DNA of 37,425 bases, taken from NCBI RefSeq assembly GCF_016937615.1, contig NZ_JAFHKI010000133.1, positions 1 to 37,425 on the forward strand, in the 5' to 3' direction. Every line of letters begins with the position of its first letter. The first letter of the stretch is position 1. Of the stretch, positions 1-8,829 are shown piece by piece. Under the pieces are notes generated by a model, which saw only the letters and a program-made list of their open reading frames with translations, ran no database searches and had not been told where the DNA came from. The DNA is from Pseudomonas lactucae. Its GTDB lineage: Bacteria; Pseudomonadota; Gammaproteobacteria; Pseudomonadales; Pseudomonadaceae. The translations under genes were made by a program, and so were the position numbers.

Positions 1-28
1 CAAGGCTCGGCAGCTGCTACACGCAAAG

Positions 29-55
29 CTATCGGAGCAAGCCCCCTCCCACATT
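29..55 (-). repeat. Single REP element
   Basis: Read on the minus strand, this stretch carries the GTGGGAGGGGGCTTGC core followed by a GATAGC-like tail, the usual form of intergenic REP sequences in the P. fluorescens group. The same core recurs in other gaps of this window, at about 7389, 12215, 31580 and 37404. It lies upstream of the first gene and probably separates it from a gene beyond the left edge. Confidence 0.75.
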
Positions 56-118
56 GGTCTCGCGTCGATATACTAGGCCCCGGTTTGCCCGCCTCGGGCT
101 GCTCAGGGAATATCGACG

Positions 119-3100
119 ATGCAATGGATTTTCATGCTGATTGGCCTGGTGCTCGGCTGGACGCTCGATGAGTCGTTCTATGATGCGGGTATCGGTGCGC
201 TGCTGGGGTTGGGCATTGGCCAGGCGATTAGCCTGTCGAAGCTGTCATCCAAGGCAAATCAACAAGCGCTTCAGTTGGAAACCACGCAAAAGGCCCTGAT
301 CGCGCTGGGCGAGCGACTGCGGCAATTGGAAGTCCCCGCGCCAGCTGGCAGCGCCATTGTCGAAGCTCCCGTCCCGCAATTTACCCCTGAACCCGCACCT
401 GTCGCCCAGGCCCCCGAGCTTGTCTGGGAGTTGCCGGCCGAATTGGCCCCCGTCGCCGCCGTTGCCGAACCGAGCCAACCGCTGCCGGATGACGTGTGGG
501 TCGCCACGCCAAGTCCTCGAGCACCTGCCGCCCCGCGCGGCCCCAACCTGATCGAACGCGCCATCAGCGGTGCGCGCACCTGGCTGTTTGGCGGCAACAC
601 TGTGCTGCGGGTCGGTGTGGTGCTGTTGTTCCTCGGCCTGGCGTTCCTGCTGCGCTATGCCACGGAAGGCATGGTGGTGCCGATCGAGCTGCGTTACGCC
701 GGTGTGGCCGCCGCCGCCCTCGGCCTGTTGGGCCTGGGCTGGTGGCTGCGGCTGCGTAACAGCAATTACGGGTTGATGCTGCAGGGCACCGGCATCGCGG
801 TGTTGTACCTGACGGTATTTGCGGCGATGCGCCTGCACCCGCTGATCGACCCCGGCGCGGCCTTGGGCCTGCTGGTGGCGGTCACGCTGTTCTCGGCGAT
901 CCTGGCGGTTACCCAGGACGCGCTGGGGTTGGCCTGTGCGGCGGCGCTCGGTGGTTTTGCCGCGCCGATCCTCACGTCCACCGGTGCCGGCAACCATGTG
1001 GCGCTGTTCAGTTATTTTGCCCTGCTCAATACCGGCATCCTCGCCATTGCCTGGTTCAAGGCCTGGCGTTTGCTCAACCTGATCGGTTTTGTCGGCACGT
1101 TCGGCATCGGCTTCGCCTGGGGCATGCGCTCCTACACGCCGGAGCTGCTGTGGAGCACCGAACCGTTCCTGATTGTGTTTTTCCTGATGTACCTGGCCAT
1201 CGGCCTGTTGTTCGCCCGGCGCAAATTGCAGGAAATGGGCGACGCGCCCGAGGGCCGTGATGCCTTGCTGCGCTGGTCGGCGGCCAAGGGCGATTATGTC
1301 GACGGCAGTATGCTGTTCGGCCCGCCGCTGGTGGGCTTTGGCTTGCAATTCGCATTGGTGCAGCACTTGGAGTTTGCCGCTGCGTTCAGCGCGTTGGGCC
1401 TGGGCATTATCTATATGGGCCTGGCGCGGTTGTTGAGCGGCGGGCGTGCCTTGCTGCTGGCGGAAACCTGCCTGGCCCTGGGCGTGATCTTTGCCAGCCT
1501 GGCGATTCCGCTGGGCCTCGATGCGCGCTGGACCGCTGCGGCCTGGGCAGTGGAAGGCGCCGGGATCTTCTGGCTGGGTCTGCGCCAACAACGACCGTTG
1601 GCGCGAGCCTTTGGCTTGTTGCTGCAGTTGGGCTCGGCACTGGCGTTCCTCAGCGAGTTGCGCATCGGCGAGCACACCTTGCTTGATGGCGCGCCACTGG
1701 GAGCCTTGCTGCTGGGCGCGGCGTTGCTGTTCAGCTTCCAGCAGTTGCGCCAGGCGCCCGGCGAGCAGGCGGCGGATTGGGAGCGCCGCGGCCTGCCGGT
1801 CCTGGCGAGCCTGGGCCTGGGTTTCTTGTACCTGCTGGCGCCGTTGTTGTTGCTGACCCAAGGCACCGCTGTCAGTTGGGCCATCGCCGGGTTGGTGACG
1901 CTGTTCATCGGCCTGCGCATTGGCTCGCGCACCTTCCTGTTCGCTGCGTTTGCCGTGCAGTTGTTGGGTGGCGCGTTGTTCCTGCTGCGTTTGCAGGGCG
2001 GTGAGGGCGCGGCGGTATTCGATGCCGGCTGGAGCGGCTTGCTCACGGCCTCGCTGATCGGCCTGGCCTTGATCGGCGGCATGCTGCTGGCGGCGCGTGA
2101 CGACATGGTGCGCAACGATGTGCGCCTGTTGCGCGGCCTGTCGGTGGTGCTGCTGGCCGGATTGGTGCTGATCAACCTCGCCGTGCTGTTTGTGCTGCCG
2201 TGGGAAAGCGCCAGTGGCGTCTGGGCGGCCAGTGGGTTGTTGATCATCTGGTTGAGCCTGTACCTGCAACAGCGCGTGAGTTTTATCTTCGGCTTGCTGC
2301 TGCAGCTGATCGGCGGTGGCTCGTTCCTGCTGGCGGTGCCGGACCTGCTCGGGTCTTTAAGCCGCGACGCGTTGAGCCCGCTGCCTCATAGCGGTTTCTG
2401 GACACCCATGGTGCTGGGGCTGGCCGCGATGATCGGCGCCTGGCGCTTGCAGCGTGAGCCCCATGCACCCGTGTTTTCGGTGCTCAAATTGCAACGTTTG
2501 TCCGACTTGCTGCTGGTGTGGGGCGCGGCCTGGTGGACGATGGCCCTGGCCGGCGAAGTACTGCGTTTTGTTCCCGGCGAGCTGCAAGGCGCCTTCCTGC
2601 TCGGCATCGCTGCCATCAGCGTGGCGATCTGGACGCTGCTGGCGACACGCCTGCGCTGGGCGTCGTTGGGCATGCTCTGCACCTTGCTGATGCCGGCGGC
2701 GGGCATCGTGCTGCTGGCCTCGGCGCACACCTATTACCACCCGGCGGCGCAGTACGGATGGTTGGCGTGGCTGGCGGTGTTTGCGGTGCATTTCATCTCG
2801 CTGCGGCGCTTGGCGGCGGTAGTGCCGGGCAGGGCGCTGAGCATCGCCCATGTACTGGGCTGCTGGATGCTGATCGGCATGCTGGCGTTGGAACTGCGCT
2901 ACGGTCTGCTGCGTTTCTCGGCCGAATACAACGCCTGGCGCTGGTTGGGCTGGGCGATCCTGCCAAGCCTTTACCTGGTGCTGGCCGCTGCGCCGCGCAA
3001 CTGGCCTTGGCCGGTGTCGGCGTATCCACGGGAGTATCGCGTGCTCGCGGCGCTGCCATTGGCGTTGCTGATGCTCGGCTGGTTCTGGCTGGCGAACAGC

Positions 3101-3637
3101 TTCAGCGACGGCACGGCTGAGCCGTTGCCCTATGTACCGCTGCTCAACCCGCTGGACCTTGGCCTGTTGTTCGCGTTACTGGGTGTTTACGTGTGGTCGC
3201 GCGGCGTCGCGCCGCAACGCGGGCCAAGGGCCGAGTCGCTCGCCCAGGGTGTCGCGGGGCTTTCACTGTTTGCGTTCTTCACCGCGCTGGTGATGCGCAC
3301 GGCTCACCATTGGGGCGGCGTCCCCTTCCAGCTGGACGCGTTGCTTGAATCGATGCTGGTGCAAGCCGGCCTGTCGATCGTCTGGACGTTGATCGCCCTG
3401 GGCCTGATGATCGGTGGCCATTTGCGTCATCGTCGCGAAGTGTGGCTGATCGGCGCGGCGCTGATTGCGCTGGTGGTGGCCAAGTTGTTCTTTGTCGAGC
3501 TGAGCAACCGTGGCGGCCTGGCGCGAATCGTGTCGTTTATCGGCGTGGGCGGGTTGTTGCTGGTGGTGGGCTACTTCGCGCCGCTGCCGCCCAAACGTGT
3601 CGAACCTGTGCTGGAAACTGAAGGAGCAGCCTCTTGA
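119..3637 (+). CDS. DUF2339 family giant multi-pass membrane protein
   Basis: This 1172-residue inner-membrane protein of unknown function matches the DUF2339 type. It has an N-terminal hydrophobic segment and a short Gln/Leu-rich helix (about 45-70). A Pro/Ala-rich linker (about 75-140) follows, and the rest is an almost unbroken series of hydrophobic helices, probably well over twenty transmembrane segments. A GNTVLRVGVVLLFLGLAFLL stretch near residue 153 begins the main membrane domain. The ATG at 119 gives a natural N-terminal membrane helix, although no strong ribosome binding site precedes it. A TATACT box at 69-74 could be a -10 element. The stop overlaps the start of the DUF3999 gene, implying translational coupling and a shared role, perhaps at the envelope. 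Function cannot be assigned from sequence. Confidence 0.9.
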   Translation: MQWIFMLIGLVLGWTLDESFYDAGIGALLGLGIGQAISLSKLSSKANQQALQLETTQKALIALGERLRQLEVPAPAGSAIVEAPVPQFTPEPAPVAQAPELVWELPAELAPVAAVAEPSQPLPDDVWVATPSPRAPAAPRGPNLIERAISGARTWLFGGNTVLRVGVVLLFLGLAFLLRYATEGMVVPIELRYAGVAAAALGLLGLGWWLRLRNSNYGLMLQGTGIAVLYLTVFAAMRLHPLIDPGAALGLLVAVTLFSAILAVTQDALGLACAAALGGFAAPILTSTGAGNHVALFSYFALLNTGILAIAWFKAWRLLNLIGFVGTFGIGFAWGMRSYTPELLWSTEPFLIVFFLMYLAIGLLFARRKLQEMGDAPEGRDALLRWSAAKGDYVDGSMLFGPPLVGFGLQFALVQHLEFAAAFSALGLGIIYMGLARLLSGGRALLLAETCLALGVIFASLAIPLGLDARWTAAAWAVEGAGIFWLGLRQQRPLARAFGLLLQLGSALAFLSELRIGEHTLLDGAPLGALLLGAALLFSFQQLRQAPGEQAADWERRGLPVLASLGLGFLYLLAPLLLLTQGTAVSWAIAGLVTLFIGLRIGSRTFLFAAFAVQLLGGALFLLRLQGGEGAAVFDAGWSGLLTASLIGLALIGGMLLAARDDMVRNDVRLLRGLSVVLLAGLVLINLAVLFVLPWESASGVWAASGLLIIWLSLYLQQRVSFIFGLLLQLIGGGSFLLAVPDLLGSLSRDALSPLPHSGFWTPMVLGLAAMIGAWRLQREPHAPVFSVLKLQRLSDLLLVWGAAWWTMALAGEVLRFVPGELQGAFLLGIAAISVAIWTLLATRLRWASLGMLCTLLMPAAGIVLLASAHTYYHPAAQYGWLAWLAVFAVHFISLRRLAAVVPGRALSIAHVLGCWMLIGMLALELRYGLLRFSAEYNAWRWLGWAILPSLYLVLAAAPRNWPWPVSAYPREYRVLAALPLALLMLGWFWLANSFSDGTAEPLPYVPLLNPLDLGLLFALLGVYVWSRGVAPQRGPRAESLAQGVAGLSLFAFFTALVMRTAHHWGGVPFQLDALLESMLVQAGLSIVWTLIALGLMIGGHLRHRREVWLIGAALIALVVAKLFFVELSNRGGLARIVSFIGVGGLLLVVGYFAPLPPKRVEPVLETEGAAS

Positions 3638-4988
3638 TCGGTAAGTTGAGCGTGGCCCTGGTGGGCCTGTGTGCGGCGGTGTCGGCGTGGGCTCAGGAAG
3701 TGCCGGCGGATTTCGCCAGCCGGGTGCCGCTGAGCGTCAGCGGCAACGGCCCCTGGTATCGTCTTGAGTTGCCATTGGACGTGCAATTGAATGCGCGTCA
3801 GGCGGACCTCGGTGATATGCGCGTCTTCAACGCTGCCGGTGAGCCTCAGGCGTATGCGCTGTCGCGCCAGTCGTCCCTGCGCACCGAAAGCCGTAACGTC
3901 ACCGATGTGAAGTGGTTCCCGCTGTACGCCGCCGACACCCAGCAGGCCTTGCCCGGTGTGGTGATGAAAACCACCGCCGAAGGCACCCTGGTGGAAATCA
4001 AACCGAGCACCGCCGCGAAACCGGGCAAGCAGGTCCTGCGCGGCTGGGTGCTGGACGCCAGCGCGATCAAGGCGCCCTTGCAGCAGCTGAGCCTCGATTG
4101 GAGTCGCGAGCGGGACGCTTCCAGCGTTTCAGCATGGAAGCCAGCGACGACCTGCAACATTGGGAATCCTGGGGCGATGGGCAAGTGGCGCGCTTGTCGT
4201 TTGCCGACGAGCGGGTCGAGCAGCATGACGTCAGCCTGCCGGGGCAATCGGCGCGTTACCTGCGCCTGGTATGGCAAGGCCAGGCGGCGCCGCTGTTGAC
4301 CTCGGCCAAACTGACCAGCGCCACCAGCAACAGTCTGCCGATGCCGCTGGTGTGGTCGCAGCCGTTGGCCGGCACGCGACTCAGTGCTGGCGAATACAGC
4401 TGGCAGCTGCCCACGGGGCTGAATGTGGAGCGCTTGCGTATCGAGCTGCAGCAGCCCAATACACTGGCGCCGGTGACGTTGTCGGGGCGAAGTGATGCCA
4501 AGCAAGCGTGGCAGCCCCTGAGCAGTGGTCTGTTGTACCGCCTGACCCAGAACGGCCAGGACGTAGTGCAGGATGAGTTGCAGTTGCCCGGCCAGGTGGT
4601 CAACCAGCTCAGGTTGCAGGTGGATGAGCGCGGCGGTGGCCTGGGTGCTCAAGCGCCAGCCTTGCGCTTGGCGGTGCGCACGACCCAACTGGTGTTCCTG
4701 GCTCGTGGAGAGCCGCCGTTCAGCCTGGCGTTGGGCAATACCTCGGTGAAGGCCGCGAACCTGCCACTGTCGACGCTGATCCCGGACTACAGCGCCGAGC
4801 GCCTCAAGGCACTGGGACAAGCCAAAATAGCGGGGCAGATCGCAGCCACGCCGCCTGCGGTTGTGGCGGCTGTCGAGAGCGGGCCGAATTGGAAAAAGTT
4901 CGGGCTCTGGGCCGTATTATTGCTCGGCGTGGCGGCGCTGGGCGCCATGGCCTACAGTTTGCTGCGCAAGCCGTCGGTGGCAGGTTAA
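3634..4988 (+). pseudogene. DUF3999 family exported/membrane protein, frameshifted
   Basis: The reading frame starts at a TTG (3634) overlapping the stop of the DUF2339 gene, with AAGGAG at 3621-3626 ahead of it. It begins with a signal peptide ending near SAWA. Around 4113-4118 the frame breaks: ...LDWSRERD continues sensibly only in the next frame as FQRFSMEASDDLQHW. Restoring one G (GACGCTTCC to GACGGCTTCC) gives ...RERDGFQRFS... and a continuous protein of about 451 residues. The C-terminal part is a beta-rich, discoidin-like region ending in one membrane helix (about WAVLLLGVAALGAMAY) and a short basic tail. This fits DUF3999 proteins, which sit beside DUF2339 genes. As written, translation would stop at 4299 after 221 residues, losing the membrane anchor. 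The change could be a real null mutation or a sequencing error. Confidence 0.82.
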
Positions 4989-5097
4989 ATAAAGTCCATG
5001 AACTCTATTGGGTTTTTATCCTCTGATAGGAGGAAATACGCCCCGACTCGCGTTAAACTGCGCGGGTTTTCAAGCCCCCCATTCTCCGGAGCCTTAC

Positions 5098-6108
5098 ATG
5101 TCCCGCGTTACCTTGAGTCGCTATTTGATTGAGCAGACCCGCAGCAACAACACGCCTGCCGATCTGCGCTTCCTTATCGAAGTGGTGGCGCGTGCTTGCA
5201 AGGAAATCAGCCACGCCGTCTCCAAAGGCGCACTGGGTGGTGTCCTGGGCAGCATGGGCACAGAAAACGTGCAGGGCGAAGTGCAGAAGAAGCTCGACGT
5301 GCTGTCCAACGAGATCCTGCTTGAAGCCAACGAATGGGGCGGTCACCTGGCCGGCATGGCGTCCGAAGAAATGGACAATGCCTACCAGATCCCGGGCAAA
5401 TACCCCAAAGGCGCTTACCTGTTGGTGTTCGACCCGCTGGACGGCTCGTCCAACATCGACATCAACGCACCGGTCGGCACCATCTTCTCCGTGTTGCGCT
5501 GCCCGAACGAATACCTGAGCCAGAACGAAGCCTTGAACGAAAAGGCCTTCCTGCAGCCAGGCACCGAGCAAGTGGCTGCCGGTTACGCGATCTACGGCCC
5601 ACAGACCATGCTGGTGCTGACCCTGGGCGACGGCGTCAAAGGTTTCACCCTGGATCGCGAAATGGGCAGCTTCGTGCTGACCCACGAAGACATCACCATT
5701 CCTGCATCCACCCAGGAATTTGCGATCAACATGTCCAACCAGCGCCACTGGGAAGAACCGGTCAAGCGCTACGTCAACGAGTTGATGGAAGGCGAAGAAG
5801 GCCCGTTGAAGAAGAACTTCAACATGCGTTGGGTCGCTGCCATGGTGGCCGACGTGCACCGTATCCTGACCCGTGGTGGCCTGTTCATGTACCCACGCGA
5901 CAGCCGCGAGCCGTCCAAGCCGGGCAAACTGCGCTTGATGTACGAAGCCAACCCGATGTCCTTCCTGGTCGAGCAAGCAGGCGGCGCCTCCACCGACGGC
6001 CACCAGCGCATCCTCGACATCCAGCCTGAAGGCCTGCACCAGCGTGTGGCAGTGTTCCTGGGTTCGAAGGAAGAAGTTGAGCGTGTGACGGCTTATCACA
6101 AGAAGTAA
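5098..6108 (+). CDS. fbp: Class I fructose-1,6-bisphosphatase
   Basis: This 336-residue cytosolic enzyme hydrolyses fructose 1,6-bisphosphate to fructose 6-phosphate, which is essential for gluconeogenesis on amino acids or organic acids. The metal-binding signature FDPLDGSSNID is at residues 111-121. The downstream RWVAAMVADVHRIL and LFMYPRD segments are characteristic of class I enzymes, and the length is typical. I chose the ATG at 5098 (MSRVTLSRYL) because it follows a CCGGAG ribosome-binding site. An in-frame upstream extension to 5008 encodes sequence unlike the family. The gene stands alone, with a strong terminator about 40 bases after its stop. Histidine degradation, encoded downstream, ends in glutamate, so this enzyme would serve growth on that product. 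Confidence 0.97.
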   Translation: MSRVTLSRYLIEQTRSNNTPADLRFLIEVVARACKEISHAVSKGALGGVLGSMGTENVQGEVQKKLDVLSNEILLEANEWGGHLAGMASEEMDNAYQIPGKYPKGAYLLVFDPLDGSSNIDINAPVGTIFSVLRCPNEYLSQNEALNEKAFLQPGTEQVAAGYAIYGPQTMLVLTLGDGVKGFTLDREMGSFVLTHEDITIPASTQEFAINMSNQRHWEEPVKRYVNELMEGEEGPLKKNFNMRWVAAMVADVHRILTRGGLFMYPRDSREPSKPGKLRLMYEANPMSFLVEQAGGASTDGHQRILDIQPEGLHQRVAVFLGSKEEVERVTAYHKK

Positions 6109-6116
6109 GGTCTAAC

Positions 6117-6140
6117 TGTAGGAGCACGCTCGCTCCTACA
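6117..6140. repeat. Short REP-like inverted repeat
   Basis: TGTAGGAGC and its mirror GCTCCTACA flank a five-base centre just after the fbp stop. This is the TGTAGGAGCGAGC-type variant of the Pseudomonas REP hairpin, reduced to a minimal stem. Confidence 0.6.
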
Positions 6141-6149
6141 TTTTGAAAC

Positions 6150-6184
6150 AGCCCCGAAACGTTTCAGCGTTTCGGGGCTTTTTC
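6150..6184 (+). terminator. fbp: Intrinsic terminator after fbp
   Basis: An 11-base stem GCCCCGAAACG / CGTTTCGGGGC (6151-6161 with 6168-6178) with a six-base loop is followed by a run of T residues. This is a canonical rho-independent terminator for fbp. The opposite strand also has A/T flanks, so it may work in both directions. Confidence 0.9.
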
Positions 6185-6346
6185 ATTTTTGCGGGTATCA
6201 GCGGTTTGGCTCTGGTCCAGCTCTATGAAGACGTCGTCGAGGACCTGATAAAGTCCTGACTCGATTTCCTGCGCGCCTGAAGCGAGTCGTTCCAACATCA
6301 CTTTTGTTTCTGAAGCGTATAGCTCGAATTTGCTTTCTTCACTCAT
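6164..6346 (-). CDS. Small hypothetical acidic protein (doubtful)
   Basis: This is an open frame of 60 codons reading MSEESKFELYASETKVMLERL at the start, predicted to be mostly helical and acidic with a basic C-terminal tail. A GGACT-like ribosome-binding site lies upstream of the ATG at 6346. Base composition is less GC-rich than the neighbouring genes. Its last codons lie inside the 3' arm of the fbp terminator, which is unusual but possible for convergent genes. I do not recognise a family. If it is not a gene, then 6109-6511 holds only the REP remnant, the terminator and the promoter region of the next gene. Confidence 0.4.
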   Translation of the reverse strand: MSEESKFELYASETKVMLERLASGAQEIESGLYQVLDDVFIELDQSQTADTRKNEKAPKR

Positions 6347-6511
6347 GAGCTGGAGTCCTCATCCAAGTGCAAACTTTGCGATTTTGGCAGGACGGCGCAG
6401 TCCCTGTGCAGAAAAAAGAAATACCACCCCGCATCGGGAACCAGACACCTGTTTTCCCTTCTAAGCTTCTGGCAGATACCCACGCTGCCTTGTCCCTCCA
6501 GGAGTTATTCC

Positions 6512-6766
6512 ATGTCGTTACGCCGTCTTGCCCTGCTGACTTTCTGCGTGCTGTTGGCCGCCTGCAGCAAGGTCAATCAAGAGAATTACGCAAAACTGTC
6601 GGCCGGGATGCCCAAGGCTGAGGTCGAGTCGTTGCTGGGCAAGCCTACTGACTGTTCCGGCGCACTGGGTATGTCCAGTTGCACCTGGGGCGATAAAACC
6701 AGCTTTATCAGCGTTCAATATGCCGGTGACAAGGTTCTGATGTTTTCCGGGCAAGGCCTGAAGTAA
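6512..6766 (+). CDS. Small outer-membrane lipoprotein, SmpA/BamE-like fold
   Basis: This 84-residue protein has a lipoprotein signal peptide: basic MSLRR, a hydrophobic core, then a LAAC lipobox with the acylated cysteine at residue 18. The mature part, NYAKLSAGMPKAEVESLLGKPT, has the helix-turn pattern of SmpA/OmlA/BamE-like or DUF3862 lipoproteins. Two further cysteines (in DCSGALGMSSC) could form a disulfide. The ribosome-binding site AGGAG at 6500-6504 fixes the start. It is followed after 30 bases by the lipocalin gene in the same direction, so the two probably form an operon of envelope lipoproteins. The precise role is unknown; it is too small to be BamE itself. Confidence 0.85.
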   Translation: MSLRRLALLTFCVLLAACSKVNQENYAKLSAGMPKAEVESLLGKPTDCSGALGMSSCTWGDKTSFISVQYAGDKVLMFSGQGLK

Positions 6767-6796
6767 ACCGGGGCGCAAGCCTGCGGGAGAAGAAGA

Positions 6797-7366
6797 ATGA
6801 TGCGTTTTGTTGTGTTCCTTTGCGCCAGCCTGTTTTTGGCGGGCTGCGCCAGCCATTCTGGCGATGATCTGCAACCCAAGACTGCCGGCAGCGTCAACCT
6901 CAAGCGTTACCAGGGCACCTGGTATGAGTTGGCCCGGCTGCCGATGTACTTCCAGCGCAATTGCGCGCAATCCGAAGCTCGCTACACGCTCTTGCCTGAC
7001 GGCGACATGTCGGTGTTCAACCGCTGCCTGACCAGCGAATGGAAGTGGGAAGAAGCCAAGGGCACAGCAACGCCGCAAGTGCCCGGCAAGACCGACAAGC
7101 TCTGGGTGGAATTCAATAACTGGTTTACCGCCTTGTTACCGGGCGTGGCCAAGGGCGACTACTGGGTGCTGTACGTCAGCGATGACTACAAGACCGCCAT
7201 CGTCGGCAGCCCGAGCCGGCGCTACATGTGGATTTTGTCGCGCACGCCTACAGTGAGCGCCGATACCCGCGAAGACCTGCTGAGCCGGGCGCGGCAGCAG
7301 GGGTATGACACCACTCGGTTGATCTGGCGTACGTCGGATAAGCAGATGGCCAAGACTTCGCAATAA
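6797..7366 (+). CDS. blc: Bacterial lipocalin (Blc-type lipoprotein)
   Basis: This 189-residue outer-membrane lipocalin is expected to bind fatty acids or lysophospholipids. The signal peptide ends in a LAGC lipobox with the lipidated cysteine at residue 17. The lipocalin signature is GTWYELARLP at about residues 40-49, with RNCAQSEARYTL next. YWVLYVSDDYKTAIVGSPSRRYMWILSRTP forms the later strands and the conserved closing motif. A GGGAGAAGAAG ribosome-binding site directly precedes two adjacent ATG codons (6797 and 6800), and either could be used. It follows the small lipoprotein gene and converges with hutF across a short REP hairpin. Confidence 0.93.
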   Translation: MMRFVVFLCASLFLAGCASHSGDDLQPKTAGSVNLKRYQGTWYELARLPMYFQRNCAQSEARYTLLPDGDMSVFNRCLTSEWKWEEAKGTATPQVPGKTDKLWVEFNNWFTALLPGVAKGDYWVLYVSDDYKTAIVGSPSRRYMWILSRTPTVSADTREDLLSRARQQGYDTTRLIWRTSDKQMAKTSQ

Positions 7367-7388
7367 CCCAGGATCACCACCGATCCAT

Positions 7389-7415
7389 TGTGGGAGGGGG
7401 CAAGCTCCTCCCACA
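7389..7415. repeat. REP hairpin between blc and hutF
   Basis: TGTGGGAGG (7389-7397) is the inverted complement of CCTCCCACA (7407-7415), with a GGGCAAGCT centre. It is a REP element in the 53-base gap between the convergent blc and hutF genes. It may act as a shared transcription end, since no other terminator is visible there. Confidence 0.75.
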
Positions 7416-7419
7416 TGTT

Positions 7420-8784
7420 TTAACCGAGTAAATCCTTCAGTACCTGCGTAAACGCCCGGTTGCTTTCTTCCTCGCCGGCATGCCGCCCATCGCGCACCAC
7501 CCACTTGCCGTTCACCAGTACATCGCGCACTTGCCGATCACCGCCGGCGAACAGCCAGCGGTTGAGAATCCCATCCTCGCTGGCAGTCGCCAGGTAGGGA
7601 TCGTTACCGTCCAGCACAATCCAATCCGCACGTTTACCCACTTCCAAGCGACCAATCGGCTGCCCCAGTGCCTGCGCGCCGCCCTCCAGCGCGGCATCGA
7701 ACAGCGTCCGCCCGACCATCGGTTGATCGCTGCGATACAAACGGTTGCGCCGTTGATCGCGCAGGCGCTGGCCGTATTCCAGCCACCGCAGTTCTTCCAC
7801 CACGCTCAGCGACACATGGCTGTCGGAACCAATGCCCAGGCGCCCACCTTGGGCGAGGAAGTCCACCGCCGGGAAAATTCCATCGCCCAAATTGGCTTCG
7901 GTGGTCAGGCACAGGCCGGCAATCGCGCGGCTCCTGGCTATGCGTGTAACCTCGTCCGCGTCGGCATGCGTTGCGTGCACCAGGCACCAGCGCTCATCGA
8001 CTTCAACGTTGTCATACAGCCATTGCAGCGGACGCTTGCCGCTCCAGGCCAGGCAGTCGTCGACTTCCTTTTGCTGCTCGGCAATGTGGATATGCACCGG
8101 GCACCCCTTGTCGCTGGCGGCCAGCACGTCACTGATCTGTTGCGGTGTAACCGCGCGCAGGGAGTGGAAACACAGGCCCAGTTGCTGCGCCGGTTGAGCC
8201 GCGAGAATCGGCTGCAAACGCGCCTGCAACTCCAGATAGTGTTCGGTGCTGTTGATAAACCGTCGCTGGCCGTCATTGGGTGCCTGGCCGCCGAAGCCTG
8301 AATGGGTATAAAGCACCGGCAGCAACGTCAGCCCTATCCCACTGCTGGCCGCCGCCTGGCTGATCTGCCGCGACAGCTCGGTGCGATCGCTATACGGCTG
8401 GCCGCTGACATCGTGATGCACGTAGTGAAACTCGGCCACCGAGGTGTAACCGGCTTTGAGCATCTCGATATACAGCTGACGCGCGATCACTTGCAGTTGC
8501 TCCGGGCTGATCTTGCCGACCATGCGGTACATCAGCTCGCGCCAGGTCCAGAAACTGTCATTGGGGTTGCCGGCCACTTCGGCCAAACCTGCCATGGCGC
8601 GCTGGAACGCATGGGAGTGCAGGTTCGGCATGCCCGCCAGGACCGGGCCTCTCAGCCGTTCGGCGGCATCCGAGCTGGCATTGGCCGTGACGTGGGTCAG
8701 CAGCCCGTCAGCGCTGACTTCAAGACGTACATCGTTGGCCCATCCACTAGGCAGCAGCGCGCGTTCGGCAAAGAAAGCGGACAT
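7420..8784 (-). CDS. hutF: Formimidoylglutamate deiminase
   Basis: This 454-residue amidohydrolase converts N-formimino-L-glutamate to N-formyl-L-glutamate plus ammonia. It is the branch step of the five-step histidine pathway, completed by HutG. Visible metal and active-site motifs are the HSH in MPNLHSHAFQRAM, the HIHIAEQ strand, HATHAD and GIGSDSHVS, all typical of HutF in the cytosine-deaminase/ATZ-TRZ subgroup. The length is normal. It is transcribed divergently from hutCD. A sigma70-like promoter and a HutC-type operator lie in the gap, so it is probably repressed by HutC until urocanate accumulates. Its presence shows that this organism uses the formylglutamate route and not direct formimidoylglutamase cleavage. 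Confidence 0.97.
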   Translation of the reverse strand: MSAFFAERALLPSGWANDVRLEVSADGLLTHVTANASSDAAERLRGPVLAGMPNLHSHAFQRAMAGLAEVAGNPNDSFWTWRELMYRMVGKISPEQLQVIARQLYIEMLKAGYTSVAEFHYVHHDVSGQPYSDRTELSRQISQAAASSGIGLTLLPVLYTHSGFGGQAPNDGQRRFINSTEHYLELQARLQPILAAQPAQQLGLCFHSLRAVTPQQISDVLAASDKGCPVHIHIAEQQKEVDDCLAWSGKRPLQWLYDNVEVDERWCLVHATHADADEVTRIARSRAIAGLCLTTEANLGDGIFPAVDFLAQGGRLGIGSDSHVSLSVVEELRWLEYGQRLRDQRRNRLYRSDQPMVGRTLFDAALEGGAQALGQPIGRLEVGKRADWIVLDGNDPYLATASEDGILNRWLFAGGDRQVRDVLVNGKWVVRDGRHAGEEESNRAFTQVLKDLLG

Positions 8785-8813
8785 GATCAGAGCACTCCGG
8801 TCGTGTGTTTATT

Positions 8814-8829
8814 TGTATATACATATACA
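8814..8829. promoter_or_regulatory. HutC-type operator in the hutF/hutC gap
   Basis: TGTATATACATATACA contains the palindrome TGTATATACA (8814-8823) and an overlapping second half-repeat. It shares the TGTA-N2-TACA core with the perfect palindrome ahead of hutU. Its place between hutF and hutC, overlapping the predicted hutF -10 box, suggests that HutC represses hutF and autoregulates hutC. The assignment rests on motif and position only. Confidence 0.7.

Noticed and set aside
245..2269. A long minus-strand open frame antisense to the DUF2339 gene
   Set aside because: Its composition (Gln/Arg/Ala-rich) is that of a GC-driven shadow of a hydrophobic gene, and the sense protein is convincing.
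5008..5097. A 30-residue N-terminal extension of fructose-bisphosphatase
   Set aside because: The extension contains the probable promoter/leader region and does not resemble the family; the ATG at 5098 has its own ribosome-binding site.
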